A stretch of DNA of 14,878 bases. Source: SFWF01 sp045539095 (GTDB lineage Bacteria; Bacillota; Clostridia; Oscillospirales; Acutalibacteraceae). The translations under genes and the position numbers were made by a program. Shown in pieces: positions 8,484 through 14,756 of the stretch. The stretch's first letter is position 1. The number at the start of each line of letters is the position of its first letter. Under the pieces are notes generated by a model. That model made no database searches, was not told the DNA's origin, and saw only the letters and a list, made by a program, of their open reading frames with translations. The stretch covers positions 1 through 14,878 of the forward strand of contig JAZQER010000025.1 of NCBI GenBank assembly GCA_045539095.1, read 5' to 3'.

Positions 8484-9054
8484 AAATTAATAAGGGGGAT
8501 ATTTGTTTATTTTCAAAAGCGTTTAGAAGAGTTTCGTAAATGAGTTCATAATCGGCTATCATAGATTTTTCCTTGTTTATAGCATCGTCCTGACCAAATG
8601 GGACGAAATAGATGTTCTTTGTATTTAGGAGAGCTCCTATATTTTTAGCAGAAGCACCTAATGCGTCATTTGTTGCAATTGCAAGTATTACAGGCTTATT
8701 GTTTCGAAGATGAGCTTTGACAGCCATTGTAACTGTTGAATCGGTTATACCGTTAGCTAGTTTAGCAAGAGTATTGCCTGTACACGGACAAACTATAAGC
8801 GCATCGAATAACTTTTTAGGACCTATAGGCTCGGCTTCTACTATTGATGATATAATCTTTTTGCCACAAATTTCTTCAACATTATGACGCAAATCGTCTG
8901 CATTTGTAAATCTGGTGTCAGAGCTTGCAACTATTTCGGAGAATATCGGTTGTATGTCATATCCGATATTTTTCAACTTCCCGATTTGCTCTACTGCTTC
9001 TTTTATCGTACAAAATGATCCGCACAGAGCAAAACCAAGTCTGTTTTTTTGCAT
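8482..9054 (-). CDS. dpaB: Dipicolinate synthase subunit B (flavoprotein)
   Basis: With DpaA it oxidises dihydrodipicolinate (or its hydrated precursor) to dipicolinic acid in the mother cell during sporulation; the product is loaded into the spore core with calcium. The 190-residue protein has the flavoprotein (HFCD-type) fold signature GFALCGSFCT at its N-terminus, the conserved PCTGNTLAKLANGITDS segment, then KPVILAIATNDALGASAKNIG and YFVPFGQDDAINKEKSMIAD, all characteristic of SpoVFB/DpaB. A GTG at 9060 would overlap the SD, so I prefer the ATG at 9054, preceded by GAGGAG five bases away. It lies 79 bases downstream of dpaA on the same strand, the usual A-then-B order. Members of Clostridium cluster I often lack this gene pair and use EtfA, so its presence helps place the organism. 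Confidence 0.95.
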   Translation of the reverse strand: MQKNRLGFALCGSFCTIKEAVEQIGKLKNIGYDIQPIFSEIVASSDTRFTNADDLRHNVEEICGKKIISSIVEAEPIGPKKLFDALIVCPCTGNTLAKLANGITDSTVTMAVKAHLRNNKPVILAIATNDALGASAKNIGALLNTKNIYFVPFGQDDAINKEKSMIADYELIYETLLNAFENKQISPLLI

Positions 9055-9133
9055 GTACACTCCTCGTTTTGCTATTATGATTGTAGCGTGTCAAAGCGCT
9101 CAAAAGTGCTCGACATTCCACTTTTAACTGTTA

Positions 9134-9925
9134 TCAGATATTTAGTTCTTTGATAATACTTATAACGCTGTCGTGAAATATTTTACCCGCGCTTTTAGGA
9201 CTGTATTTTTCGGGTATAGCAGGAGCATAAATTACGTTTTTATTTTTTTCTTTTGCATAATTAATGTCGGTCCCGATTCCGTTAGATGCCAATTCAATGA
9301 TTAAGGCGTAAGTTTTATCTAAGCGTTCTTTATCTAAGATAAGATAGGGAACAGTTTGAAAAATAAAATCAAAATCAGATATCTTTTCATTAAGTTCATC
9401 ATATTCGATAAAGCCAAATGTACGCGATTTTGCAGAATATTCATCTTTGTGATTTCTGGCTGTGACCCACACGTTAGCGCCGAACCCCTTTAGTCTGTCT
9501 GCTATTATTTTACCAATACGGCCGTAACCGATAACAAGACATTTGCTGTCAAATAGAGTAATATCACTGTTTTTTACAGCTTCAAAAATTGCGCCTTCAG
9601 CCGACGGAATGGCATTCATTGAAATAAAAGGCTCATATTTGTTAATATCGATACAGCTGCGGATATCTGTAGAATAATTACAGGAAATAATAAGACAATT
9701 TTTATCTATTCGGTCTATTAATTCTTCTATAGTGATACTGCATCCGTTAAAATTCACGGTTTGGTCTTTTTTAAGGGTTGGAATCGGTAATACAACAATG
9801 TCACCTTTAATCTTAGAGGGAAGCTCGTTAAAGGTTTTATACAGCTTGACCGAGTATCCGTCTTTTATCAGTTCGTTAGATAAGATACCGTGTCTTTTAG
9901 AATCAGAAATAATCGTAATGTTCAA
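9134..9925 (-). CDS. dpaA: Dipicolinate synthase subunit A (NAD(P)-binding)
   Basis: Dehydrogenase-like subunit of dipicolinate synthase, acting with DpaB at the branch off lysine biosynthesis. The 263-residue product contains the family block NAIPSAEGAI (about 104-113) and a Rossmann loop VIGYGRIG (131-138; G133, G135, G138) followed by WVTARN. The N-terminal domain has IISDSKRHGILSNELIKDGYSV where relatives usually have a GGDxR-like loop, a modest deviation. The start is uncertain. Upstream in-frame ATGs (9946, 9964) lie in the terminator hairpin without an SD. The TTG at 9925 follows GGTGA (9936-9932), which matches the extended anti-SD, with a 6-base gap, and gives the expected N-terminus just before the first beta strand. 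In B. subtilis spoVFAB is sigma-K controlled; I see no convincing promoter here. Confidence 0.92.
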   Translation of the reverse strand: MNITIISDSKRHGILSNELIKDGYSVKLYKTFNELPSKIKGDIVVLPIPTLKKDQTVNFNGCSITIEELIDRIDKNCLIISCNYSTDIRSCIDINKYEPFISMNAIPSAEGAIFEAVKNSDITLFDSKCLVIGYGRIGKIIADRLKGFGANVWVTARNHKDEYSAKSRTFGFIEYDELNEKISDFDFIFQTVPYLILDKERLDKTYALIIELASNGIGTDINYAKEKNKNVIYAPAIPEKYSPKSAGKIFHDSVISIIKELNI

Positions 9926-9982
9926 AAAAATCACCGACAACGACATAAAATATTCACAGTACATTTTATGTCGTTGTCGGCG
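9924..9982 (-). terminator. Strong intrinsic terminator behind cca, running into the dpaA start
   Basis: On the minus strand, arms 9982-9963 and 9951-9932 form a 20-bp stem: 18 perfect pairs plus one G-U and one C-G at the base. The loop has 11 bases. The 3' arm is followed by A and seven T (9930-9924). The hairpin begins a few bases after the cca stop codon. Its 3' arm holds GGTGA, the SD for dpaA, and the last two T of the run are part of the proposed TTG start codon. Confidence 0.85.
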
Positions 9983-9987
9983 GTAGG

Positions 9988-11157
9988 TTACTTAAATTTA
10001 GTTGTCAGTGCAATCAAATCGTCTCTTGTATTAAGCTCGGGATTTTCTATAACGGTAAGCAAAAGTTCGGACAGAGTTTTCTTAATATCTTCACCCCGTA
10101 TACCAAGTTCTAATAGATCGTGTCCGTTAATATTCAGATGGTTTATGCTAAAAGGCTCGCGTTTTTCAAAGATATTTTTAAACATTGATATTAGCTCGCT
10201 TGAAATATTTTCATCATACCTTATTTTTACAAATTCTGTATAAAGAGTTATTTGTTTCTCCCTTAGGTTTCTCAGAATCAGCTTTAACTCCGCTTTGTTA
10301 TTCGGAGTTGGCAAAGCATTAAGAAGATTAAATGTTTCTATTTGTTCGATAAGGCGATTATCAGGCTTAAGGGTTGATTTTAAAACATCCAGATTATGAT
10401 TTGCAAGAAAAATAAGGGCTGATGCTTTATACTCGTCATATATTTTTAAAATCTTATATATATCTTGCGTAAACTCTGAAATTCCAAATGGTCCTAAAAA
10501 GCCTTTGTTGACAAATTCCTTAATAATAAGCGGATTTTTACCGCAAGAGAGCTTTTTAAGCTCGGCTAATATTCTTTCGCCGCTGAGGTTTAAAAGCAAT
10601 TTCCCGCAAGAATATGTCGCTTCTTTAGTCTTTTTCTCAAGGCTGAAATCTAAAACAGAAGCAAATCTGTAAGCGCGAAGAATGCGTAAAGCATCTTCCT
10701 TAAATCTACATTCAGAATCTCCGACTGAGCGAATGATTCCGTGTTTAAGGTCAGAAATTCCGTCAAACAGATCAAGAAGACCGCGGACTTTGTGAAAGGC
10801 GAAAGCGTTTATCGTGAAATCTCTTCGCGAGAGATCCTCGATGATGCTGCTCTCAAATTTTATACTGTTGGGATGTCGGTTATCAAAGTATCCGGATTCA
10901 CTTCTGTAGGTTGTCACCTCAATGGGCTTTGAATCAATAATGACTGTTATTGTTCCATGCTTTTTTCCTGTTGGAATTGTTTTTGGGAACATTGCTTCAA
11001 TCTCTTCGGGAAGCGCATTTGTAGCTATGTCGACGTCATAGAAATCCCGATTAAGTATTGAATCGCGAACACATCCGCCAACAAACCAGGCTTCAAATCC
11101 GTTATTTTCTATTGTCTCAAGGCAACATTCTGCATACGGCGGAAAATTAATAATCAT
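9988..11157 (-). CDS. cca: tRNA nucleotidyltransferase (CCA-adding), class II poly(A) polymerase family
   Basis: Adds or repairs the 3'-CCA of tRNAs using CTP and ATP. Class II nucleotidyltransferase motifs in the 389-residue product: GGCVRD (27-32), catalytic D41-x-D43 in YDVDIAT, the flexible-loop region KKHGTITV (65-72), RRDFTINA (111-118), DLFDGISDL (129-137) and EDALRILRAYRF (154-165). The C-terminal half is helical without a clear HD phosphohydrolase motif, as in B. subtilis CCA (similar length). Family members can also be poly(A) polymerases or split A-/CC-adding enzymes, and motifs alone cannot exclude this. I chose the ATG at 11157 because GGAG (11167-11164) lies six bases upstream; a TTG at 11169 overlaps that SD. 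The gene is divergent from murC, sharing an 82-bp intergenic region. I see no strong minus-strand promoter there beyond a TATAAC on the same AT-rich patch. Confidence 0.93.
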   Translation of the reverse strand: MIINFPPYAECCLETIENNGFEAWFVGGCVRDSILNRDFYDVDIATNALPEEIEAMFPKTIPTGKKHGTITVIIDSKPIEVTTYRSESGYFDNRHPNSIKFESSIIEDLSRRDFTINAFAFHKVRGLLDLFDGISDLKHGIIRSVGDSECRFKEDALRILRAYRFASVLDFSLEKKTKEATYSCGKLLLNLSGERILAELKKLSCGKNPLIIKEFVNKGFLGPFGISEFTQDIYKILKIYDEYKASALIFLANHNLDVLKSTLKPDNRLIEQIETFNLLNALPTPNNKAELKLILRNLREKQITLYTEFVKIRYDENISSELISMFKNIFEKREPFSINHLNINGHDLLELGIRGEDIKKTLSELLLTVIENPELNTRDDLIALTTKFK

Positions 11158-11176
11158 AGAAAACTCCAAAATAAAG

Positions 11177-11205
11177 GTTTATTTTTTTGAAAATATCGTT
11201 ATAAT
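11177..11205 (+). promoter_or_regulatory. Probable promoter of murC
   Basis: TATAAT (11200-11205) lies in the cca/murC divergent gap, with a poor -35 (GTTTAT, 11177-11182) at 17 bp. The same bases read TATAAC on the minus strand, so the two divergent genes may have overlapping promoters. Confidence 0.4.
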
Positions 11206-11239
11206 GAATATATGAGTACTTTTTTTGAGGTTTAATAAT

Positions 11240-12619
11240 ATGAAAGAGTTAAGAAGCACCGACAGATTACTTATAGGTATTAAAAAGATTCATATGATAG
11301 GCATTGGAGGCTCAGGTATGTGTCCTCTTGCTGAGATTCTTCACACCAAGGGATATGAGCTAACAGGCTCGGATAATAATGAGGGCGATACTTTAAATAG
11401 AATAAGGAATCTCGGTATAAAGGTGTGTATGGGGCACAAAGCCGAAAATGTCCACGGTGCTGAGCTTGTTGTATATTCTGCAGCTATCTTGGATGATAAT
11501 CCTGAAAGGGTAGAAGCCAAGAGGCTTGGGATACCTACAATGGAAAGGTCCTTATTGCTGGGCGCTTTGACTCGTCAGTTTGACAATGTAATCGGTGTTT
11601 GCGGAACTCACGGAAAAACAACTACTTCTTCTATGATAACACAGATTCTTTATTTAAACAAGATGAATCCTTCGGCGGTTATCGGAGGAAAACTTCCGCT
11701 TACAGGATCAAACGGTCTTTGCGGAAACAGCGACCTATTTGTTTGTGAATCTTGCGAGTTTGTAAACACTTTTTTAGAGCTTTCGCCTGATATCAGCGTT
11801 CTTCTTAATATTGATAACGACCATCTTGACTACTTTAAGACGATGGAAAATCTGACAGAGTCGTTTAAAAAGTTTGTGTCTATGTCAAATATTGTATTTT
11901 TTAATGGCAGTGATAATAGAACAGCTAAGGCTATGAGTGAACTTTCTCTTGAAAAACACTCGTTTGGTACAGGAGATTACTGCGAATATACTGCTGTGGA
12001 TATGCGACCTTCAAAATATGGCTTTGCTTTTGATGTTAATTATAAAGGGAAAAAGCTTATTGGTCTCGAGCTTGCGGTGCCTGGCCGTCACAATGTTTTA
12101 AATGCTTTAGCGGCCTTTTCTGTTTGTCACTATCTCGGAGTTTCTCTGGAAGGTATCAAATCGGCAATTGAGCAGTTTAGAGGCGCTGGCAGACGCTTTG
12201 AGTTTATAGGTGAATTTGACGACTTTGTTTTAGCAGACGATTATGCGCACCATCCAACCGAGATAAAGGCCACTCTTCATGCTGCTAAAGATTTGAATTA
12301 CAAAAGGGTAGTAGCTGTTTTCCAACCCTTCACTTTTTCAAGAACTGCGCTTTTGAAGGATGAATTCATTGACGCGCTTTCGGTTGCTGATAAAGTAATT
12401 CTGACCCCGATAATGGGCTCCAGAGAGGTGAATTCGTGGGGCATTAGCTCGGAAGATATTGCTGCAGGCCTTAGCGACTGCATCTGCGTTAAAGATTTTA
12501 ATGAATGCACACAGGCGGTTCTATCAGCTGTTCGTGATGGAGATATTGTGATCACGATGGGCGGCGGCGATATTTATAAGGTTGCGCAAAAAATAAGAGA
12601 TATGAAAAAGGGATGCTGA
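11240..12619 (+). CDS. murC: UDP-N-acetylmuramate-L-alanine ligase MurC
   Basis: Cytoplasmic ATP-dependent ligase that attaches L-alanine to UDP-MurNAc, the first amino acid of the peptidoglycan stem peptide. The 459-residue product has the three Mur-ligase domains. The N-terminal UDP-binding Rossmann domain carries HMIGIGGSGM (18-27). The ATPase domain carries the P-loop GVCGTHGKTTT (119-129, K126) and the ESCEFVNTF and NIDNDHLDYF segments. The C-terminal domain carries GRHNVLNALAA, GAGRRFE and DDYAHHPTEI (333-342). These motifs favour MurC over MurD/E/F and Mpl. The ATG at 11240 is preceded by GAGG (11227-11230) with nine bases between; a TTG at 11225 overlaps this SD and was rejected. It stands alone rather than in a dcw cluster, which is common in Clostridia. 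Confidence 0.96.
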   Translation: MKELRSTDRLLIGIKKIHMIGIGGSGMCPLAEILHTKGYELTGSDNNEGDTLNRIRNLGIKVCMGHKAENVHGAELVVYSAAILDDNPERVEAKRLGIPTMERSLLLGALTRQFDNVIGVCGTHGKTTTSSMITQILYLNKMNPSAVIGGKLPLTGSNGLCGNSDLFVCESCEFVNTFLELSPDISVLLNIDNDHLDYFKTMENLTESFKKFVSMSNIVFFNGSDNRTAKAMSELSLEKHSFGTGDYCEYTAVDMRPSKYGFAFDVNYKGKKLIGLELAVPGRHNVLNALAAFSVCHYLGVSLEGIKSAIEQFRGAGRRFEFIGEFDDFVLADDYAHHPTEIKATLHAAKDLNYKRVVAVFQPFTFSRTALLKDEFIDALSVADKVILTPIMGSREVNSWGISSEDIAAGLSDCICVKDFNECTQAVLSAVRDGDIVITMGGGDIYKVAQKIRDMKKGC

Positions 12620-12629
12620 GCATCCCTTT
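12607..12629. terminator. Bidirectional terminator between convergent murC and the glycosyltransferase
   Basis: Perfect 10-bp stem (12607-12616 with 12620-12629) whose 3-base loop TGA is the murC stop codon itself. The minus-strand reading ends in TTTTT, better than the plus strand (TTTAATTTTT). It overlaps the last codons of both genes. Confidence 0.75.
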
Positions 12630-13749
12630 AATTTTTGCTATTATTGTTTTCTATAAGAATTTGACGAATCGTCTGCGCGGCATTAACCTTGTTGATTTTA
12701 TGTAAATTTTTCCTAAATCCCTTAAGAATATCATCATCATTAATTATTCTAATGCATTTTTCAGTAAGCTCTTTAACATTTTTGCCTGAATCAGCAACCT
12801 TGTATGCCAAAAAATGATTAAGATTATATGTCTCGCAAGCCGCGACCGTATTCACAAAAAGCATAGGAACCTCTTTTGCGACAGCCTCCGAAGTACTTAT
12901 CCCGCCGGGTTTAGTGAGATATAGGTCGGTAGCTTCCAGCATTGTCGGCATATCTTTAACAAATCCTAAAATGTGTAGGTTTTTAATATTGGAACTTTTT
13001 TTATCAAGGGAGCGTTTAAGCTTAGTGTTAGTGCCACATATTATCGAAAATTCACATTCAGGCATTTGTTTTGCAAAGCTAATCGCAAGCTTTGCAAGCG
13101 GTCCGCATCCCATGCTTCCACACATTAAAACAACATGTTTTTTTTCGCTAGATATCCCGCAATTCTCTTTAGCGGAGTTTTTGTCGTTAGGCGAATAAAA
13201 ACGCTGTCTTATGGGAATTCCAACCGAAAAAATCTTATCTTTGCCGATATGGTCACAAATAAAATCATCTGTTAGTTTATTATCAGGAATAAAATAAATA
13301 TCTAAATTAGAATCTTTAACACTCGGAGAGCAGGTATAATCTGTCGCAACAAAGGACGTGCGAATGGGAAGACGGTAGCGGTTTTGCATTTCGGTCAAAA
13401 TAACGGCAGCAAAAGGGTGAGTACAGATTACGGTATCAAAACCGTTGCTTTTTATGTAATTGTGAAGTTTTTCTGTGCCTTTAGAAAATATATTGTATAT
13501 CAAAGAACCGGGAGCAAAAACTGACGGGTGCTTCTCGCTGAGGTTGTAGCCATAATTAAAAAGCTTTGGGAAATAGCGGTAAAGAATTATATGTGAAGTA
13601 GAAACAAATTTCGAAAGACCTTTTGATATAAAAGCAAGACCGTTAGTGATTTCACAGGACTCATTATTCGAATCAAATACTTCTTTAATAGCCCTGGCGC
13701 AAGAATTATGACCTTCCCCGGTAGTACAACTGATTATCAGTGTTTTCAA
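12628..13749 (-). CDS. MGDG synthase / UgtP-like processive diacylglycerol glycosyltransferase (GT28)
   Basis: Membrane-associated glycosyltransferase predicted to transfer a hexose from UDP-sugar to diacylglycerol, making membrane glycolipids that can also anchor lipoteichoic acid. The N-terminal acceptor domain begins with KTLIISCTTGEGHNSCARAI, where TGxGHN is the MGDG-synthase signature, and continues with TVICTHPFAA and FVATDYTCSPSV. The C-terminal donor domain has VVLMCGSMGCGP and LYLTKPGGISTSEAVAKEVPML, the GT28 nucleotide-sugar site. Sugar specificity cannot be read from sequence. In-frame starts are ATG 13767, ATG 13755 and TTG 13749. AAAGGTGGG (13764-13756) is correctly spaced only for the TTG at 13749, which gives the family-like MKTLIISC; ATG 13755 remains possible (373 versus 375 residues). 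It has its own consensus promoter and is convergent with murC. Confidence 0.87.
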   Translation of the reverse strand: MKTLIISCTTGEGHNSCARAIKEVFDSNNESCEITNGLAFISKGLSKFVSTSHIILYRYFPKLFNYGYNLSEKHPSVFAPGSLIYNIFSKGTEKLHNYIKSNGFDTVICTHPFAAVILTEMQNRYRLPIRTSFVATDYTCSPSVKDSNLDIYFIPDNKLTDDFICDHIGKDKIFSVGIPIRQRFYSPNDKNSAKENCGISSEKKHVVLMCGSMGCGPLAKLAISFAKQMPECEFSIICGTNTKLKRSLDKKSSNIKNLHILGFVKDMPTMLEATDLYLTKPGGISTSEAVAKEVPMLFVNTVAACETYNLNHFLAYKVADSGKNVKELTEKCIRIINDDDILKGFRKNLHKINKVNAAQTIRQILIENNNSKN

Positions 13750-13791
13750 CAACATCCCACCTTTCATTAACTTTCGTTGAATATTATGTGA

Positions 13792-13820
13792 ATTATACTC
13801 TATTTTACTTCATTCGTCAA
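13792..13820 (-). promoter_or_regulatory. Sigma-A promoter of the glycosyltransferase gene
   Basis: On the minus strand TTGACG (13820-13815), a 17-bp spacer and a perfect TATAAT (13797-13792). It lies just downstream of the SASP terminator, so the glycosyltransferase has vegetative expression independent of the spore gene. Confidence 0.8.
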
Positions 13821-13825
13821 GAATA

Positions 13826-13853
13826 ACGGACATCCACTATTGCGGATGTCCGT
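13826..13853 (-). terminator. Hairpin terminator of the SASP gene
   Basis: Perfect 10-bp stem (13826-13835 with 13844-13853) and an 8-base loop, 23 bases after the SASP stop codon. The minus-strand tail is TTATTCTT, a weak U-run. The next gene's -35 begins six bases further on. Confidence 0.65.
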
Positions 13854-13876
13854 CAGTTACTGGATAAAAAGGTTAA

Positions 13877-14062
13877 TTATTTCATACTGTTTTCGTAAGA
13901 TTCGATCATTTTCTTAACCATCTGACCGCCAATAGAGCCAGCCTGCTTTGCAGTGAGGTCTCCGTTGTAACCCTGCTTAAGATTTACGCCAACCTCGTTA
14001 GCGGCTTCCATCTTAAAACGGTTGAGTGCGTCCTTAGCCTCGGGAACTACGTTCTTTGCCAT
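13877..14062 (-). CDS. Alpha/beta-type small acid-soluble spore protein (SASP)
   Basis: DNA-binding spore protein that saturates forespore DNA, holding it in an A-like form resistant to UV and heat, and is degraded at germination for amino acids. The 61-residue product contains both signature regions: KMEAANEVGV (17-26), which includes the GPR protease site after E19, and GYNGDLTAKQAGSIGGQMVKKMIE (about 32-55) with the conserved GxxGGxMVKxM. The length is typical for clostridial SASPs. The ATG at 14062 has a very strong SD (AAAAGGAGGG, 14080-14071), fitting high forespore expression. A sigma-G promoter is expected upstream, but I could not find a convincing one. Multiple paralogues usually exist, so I give no gene number. 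Confidence 0.95.
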   Translation of the reverse strand: MAKNVVPEAKDALNRFKMEAANEVGVNLKQGYNGDLTAKQAGSIGGQMVKKMIESYENSMK

Positions 14063-14165
14063 TTTTGTTTCCCTCCTTTTCTTTTTTGCGTTTGCATTAT
14101 TATTTTGTTTCGGGCTAAAAAAATTATTAAAGGTAAAATTTTGAAAGATACGAATATAAATTTTG

Positions 14166-14194
14166 TTGACACAAAAAATAAATAATGTTATAAT
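14166..14194 (+). promoter_or_regulatory. Consensus sigma-A promoter of the T-box/gatCA operon
   Basis: Perfect TTGACA (14166-14171), 17-bp spacer, perfect TATAAT (14189-14194). Transcription should begin near 14201, just before the T-box stem I. A maximal promoter is consistent with control being exerted at the leader. Confidence 0.93.
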
Positions 14195-14200
14195 TTTTTT

Positions 14201-14445
14201 GGCAAAGACGGGAAGAGTACCGAAATGATTTGGCTTTAAGTGAGTCGCAGAGAGTGTGAATGCGGCAGTACGGCATTCGGGAAAGACATCTCAGAGCCGT
14301 CGGAAGAAAGCGTATGCGATTAGAACCGACCGTGTAAAGAGCGTTAATCTTTTATGAGTGAGCCTTTTGTATGGCTAAGTTGGGTGGCACCGCGGAAGCA
14401 ATGTCTTTCGTCCCGATTTATCGGGATGAATGGCATTTTTTGTTT
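14201..14445 (+). promoter_or_regulatory. T-box riboswitch controlling gatCA, apparent GAC (Asp) specifier
   Basis: tRNA-sensing leader: uncharged cognate tRNA pairs with the specifier codon and with the antiterminator bulge, which prevents termination. The stem I base is GACGG (14207-14211) with CCGTC (14297-14301). The AGTA motif is at 14216-14219. The stem above the specifier loop is CCGAAATG (14220-14227) with CATTCGG (14274-14280). The loop's 3' strand holds GAC at 14285-14287, followed by the conserved A and ATCTCAGAGC; this aligns with the UAC-ACCUUUGAGC arrangement known from tyrS leaders. The T-box core GGGTGGCACCGCGG lies at 14382-14395. Its bulge TGGC (14385-14388) would pair with a tRNA ending GCCA, as tRNA-Asp, -Asn and -Glu commonly do. 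The element is certain; the specifier reading is by eye. Confidence 0.95.
14400..14445 (+). terminator. T-box terminator stem
   Basis: Arms 14400-14416 and 14421-14437 form a 17-position stem with one mismatch and two G-U pairs, around a 4-base loop, followed by TTTTTTGTTTT. Its 5' arm lies just downstream of the T-box core and is expected to be mutually exclusive with the antiterminator. Confidence 0.88.
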
Positions 14446-14463
14446 TATAAGGAGTGAGTACGG

Positions 14464-14748
14464 TTGATATCTAAGAAAGATGTAAGCTATCTAGCGGAGC
14501 TTTCAAGGCTTTCGCTTAACAAAGTCGAAGCTGAAAATATGATTAGAGATATTTCCGATATAGTTTCATATTTTGATAATCTCAAAGAGCTTAATACAGA
14601 CGACATTGAACCGATTTCGCATGTTTTTGATGTTACTAACATGATGCGTGATGATATTGTTAAAGAGTCGTATCCTAGAGATGAGTTGCTATCTAATTCG
14701 GATGTCAGTAACGGCGTTGCATTTATCGTTCCCAAGGCAGTAAAGTGA
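14464..14748 (+). CDS. gatC: Asp-tRNA(Asn)/Glu-tRNA(Gln) amidotransferase subunit GatC
   Basis: Small belt-like subunit that stabilises GatA against GatB in the complex converting mischarged Asp-tRNA(Asn) and/or Glu-tRNA(Gln) to the amide forms. The 94-residue product has the family layout: VSYLAELSRLSLN near the N-terminus, a helical middle with DISDIVSYFDNLKELNTDDIEPISHVF, then the conserved MRDDIVKESYPRDELLSNS and the C-terminal FIVPKAV. The start is TTG at 14464, with AAGGAG (14449-14454) nine bases upstream; no ATG lies nearby in frame. It is the first gene after the T-box, and its TGA stop lies within the SD region of gatA, so the two are coupled. Confidence 0.94.
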   Translation: MISKKDVSYLAELSRLSLNKVEAENMIRDISDIVSYFDNLKELNTDDIEPISHVFDVTNMMRDDIVKESYPRDELLSNSDVSNGVAFIVPKAVK

Positions 14749-14756
14749 GGTCGGCT

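Noticed and set aside
9055..9133. dpaA-dpaB gap as a promoter or small-RNA site
   Set aside because: TTGACA-like and TAATAG-like words occur on the minus strand but only 11 bases apart; nothing convincing beyond the dpaB SD.
9934..9980. 18-bp perfect inverted repeat considered as a transposon end, attachment site or operator
   Set aside because: It directly follows the cca stop, has a terminator-like loop and an adjoining T-run on the transcribed strand, and no transposase or integrase is present.
9890..10243. 117-codon plus-strand frame across dpaA and cca
   Set aside because: It is antisense to two conserved genes and crosses the terminator hairpin; Ser/Ile-rich translation without motifs.
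12298..12555. 85-codon minus-strand frame inside murC
   Set aside because: A shadow of the murC coding frame; no SD and no family resemblance.
14081..14160. Search for a sigma-G promoter upstream of the SASP gene
   Set aside because: Only weak AT-rich resemblances were found, with no -35/-10 pair at proper spacing, so none is annotated.
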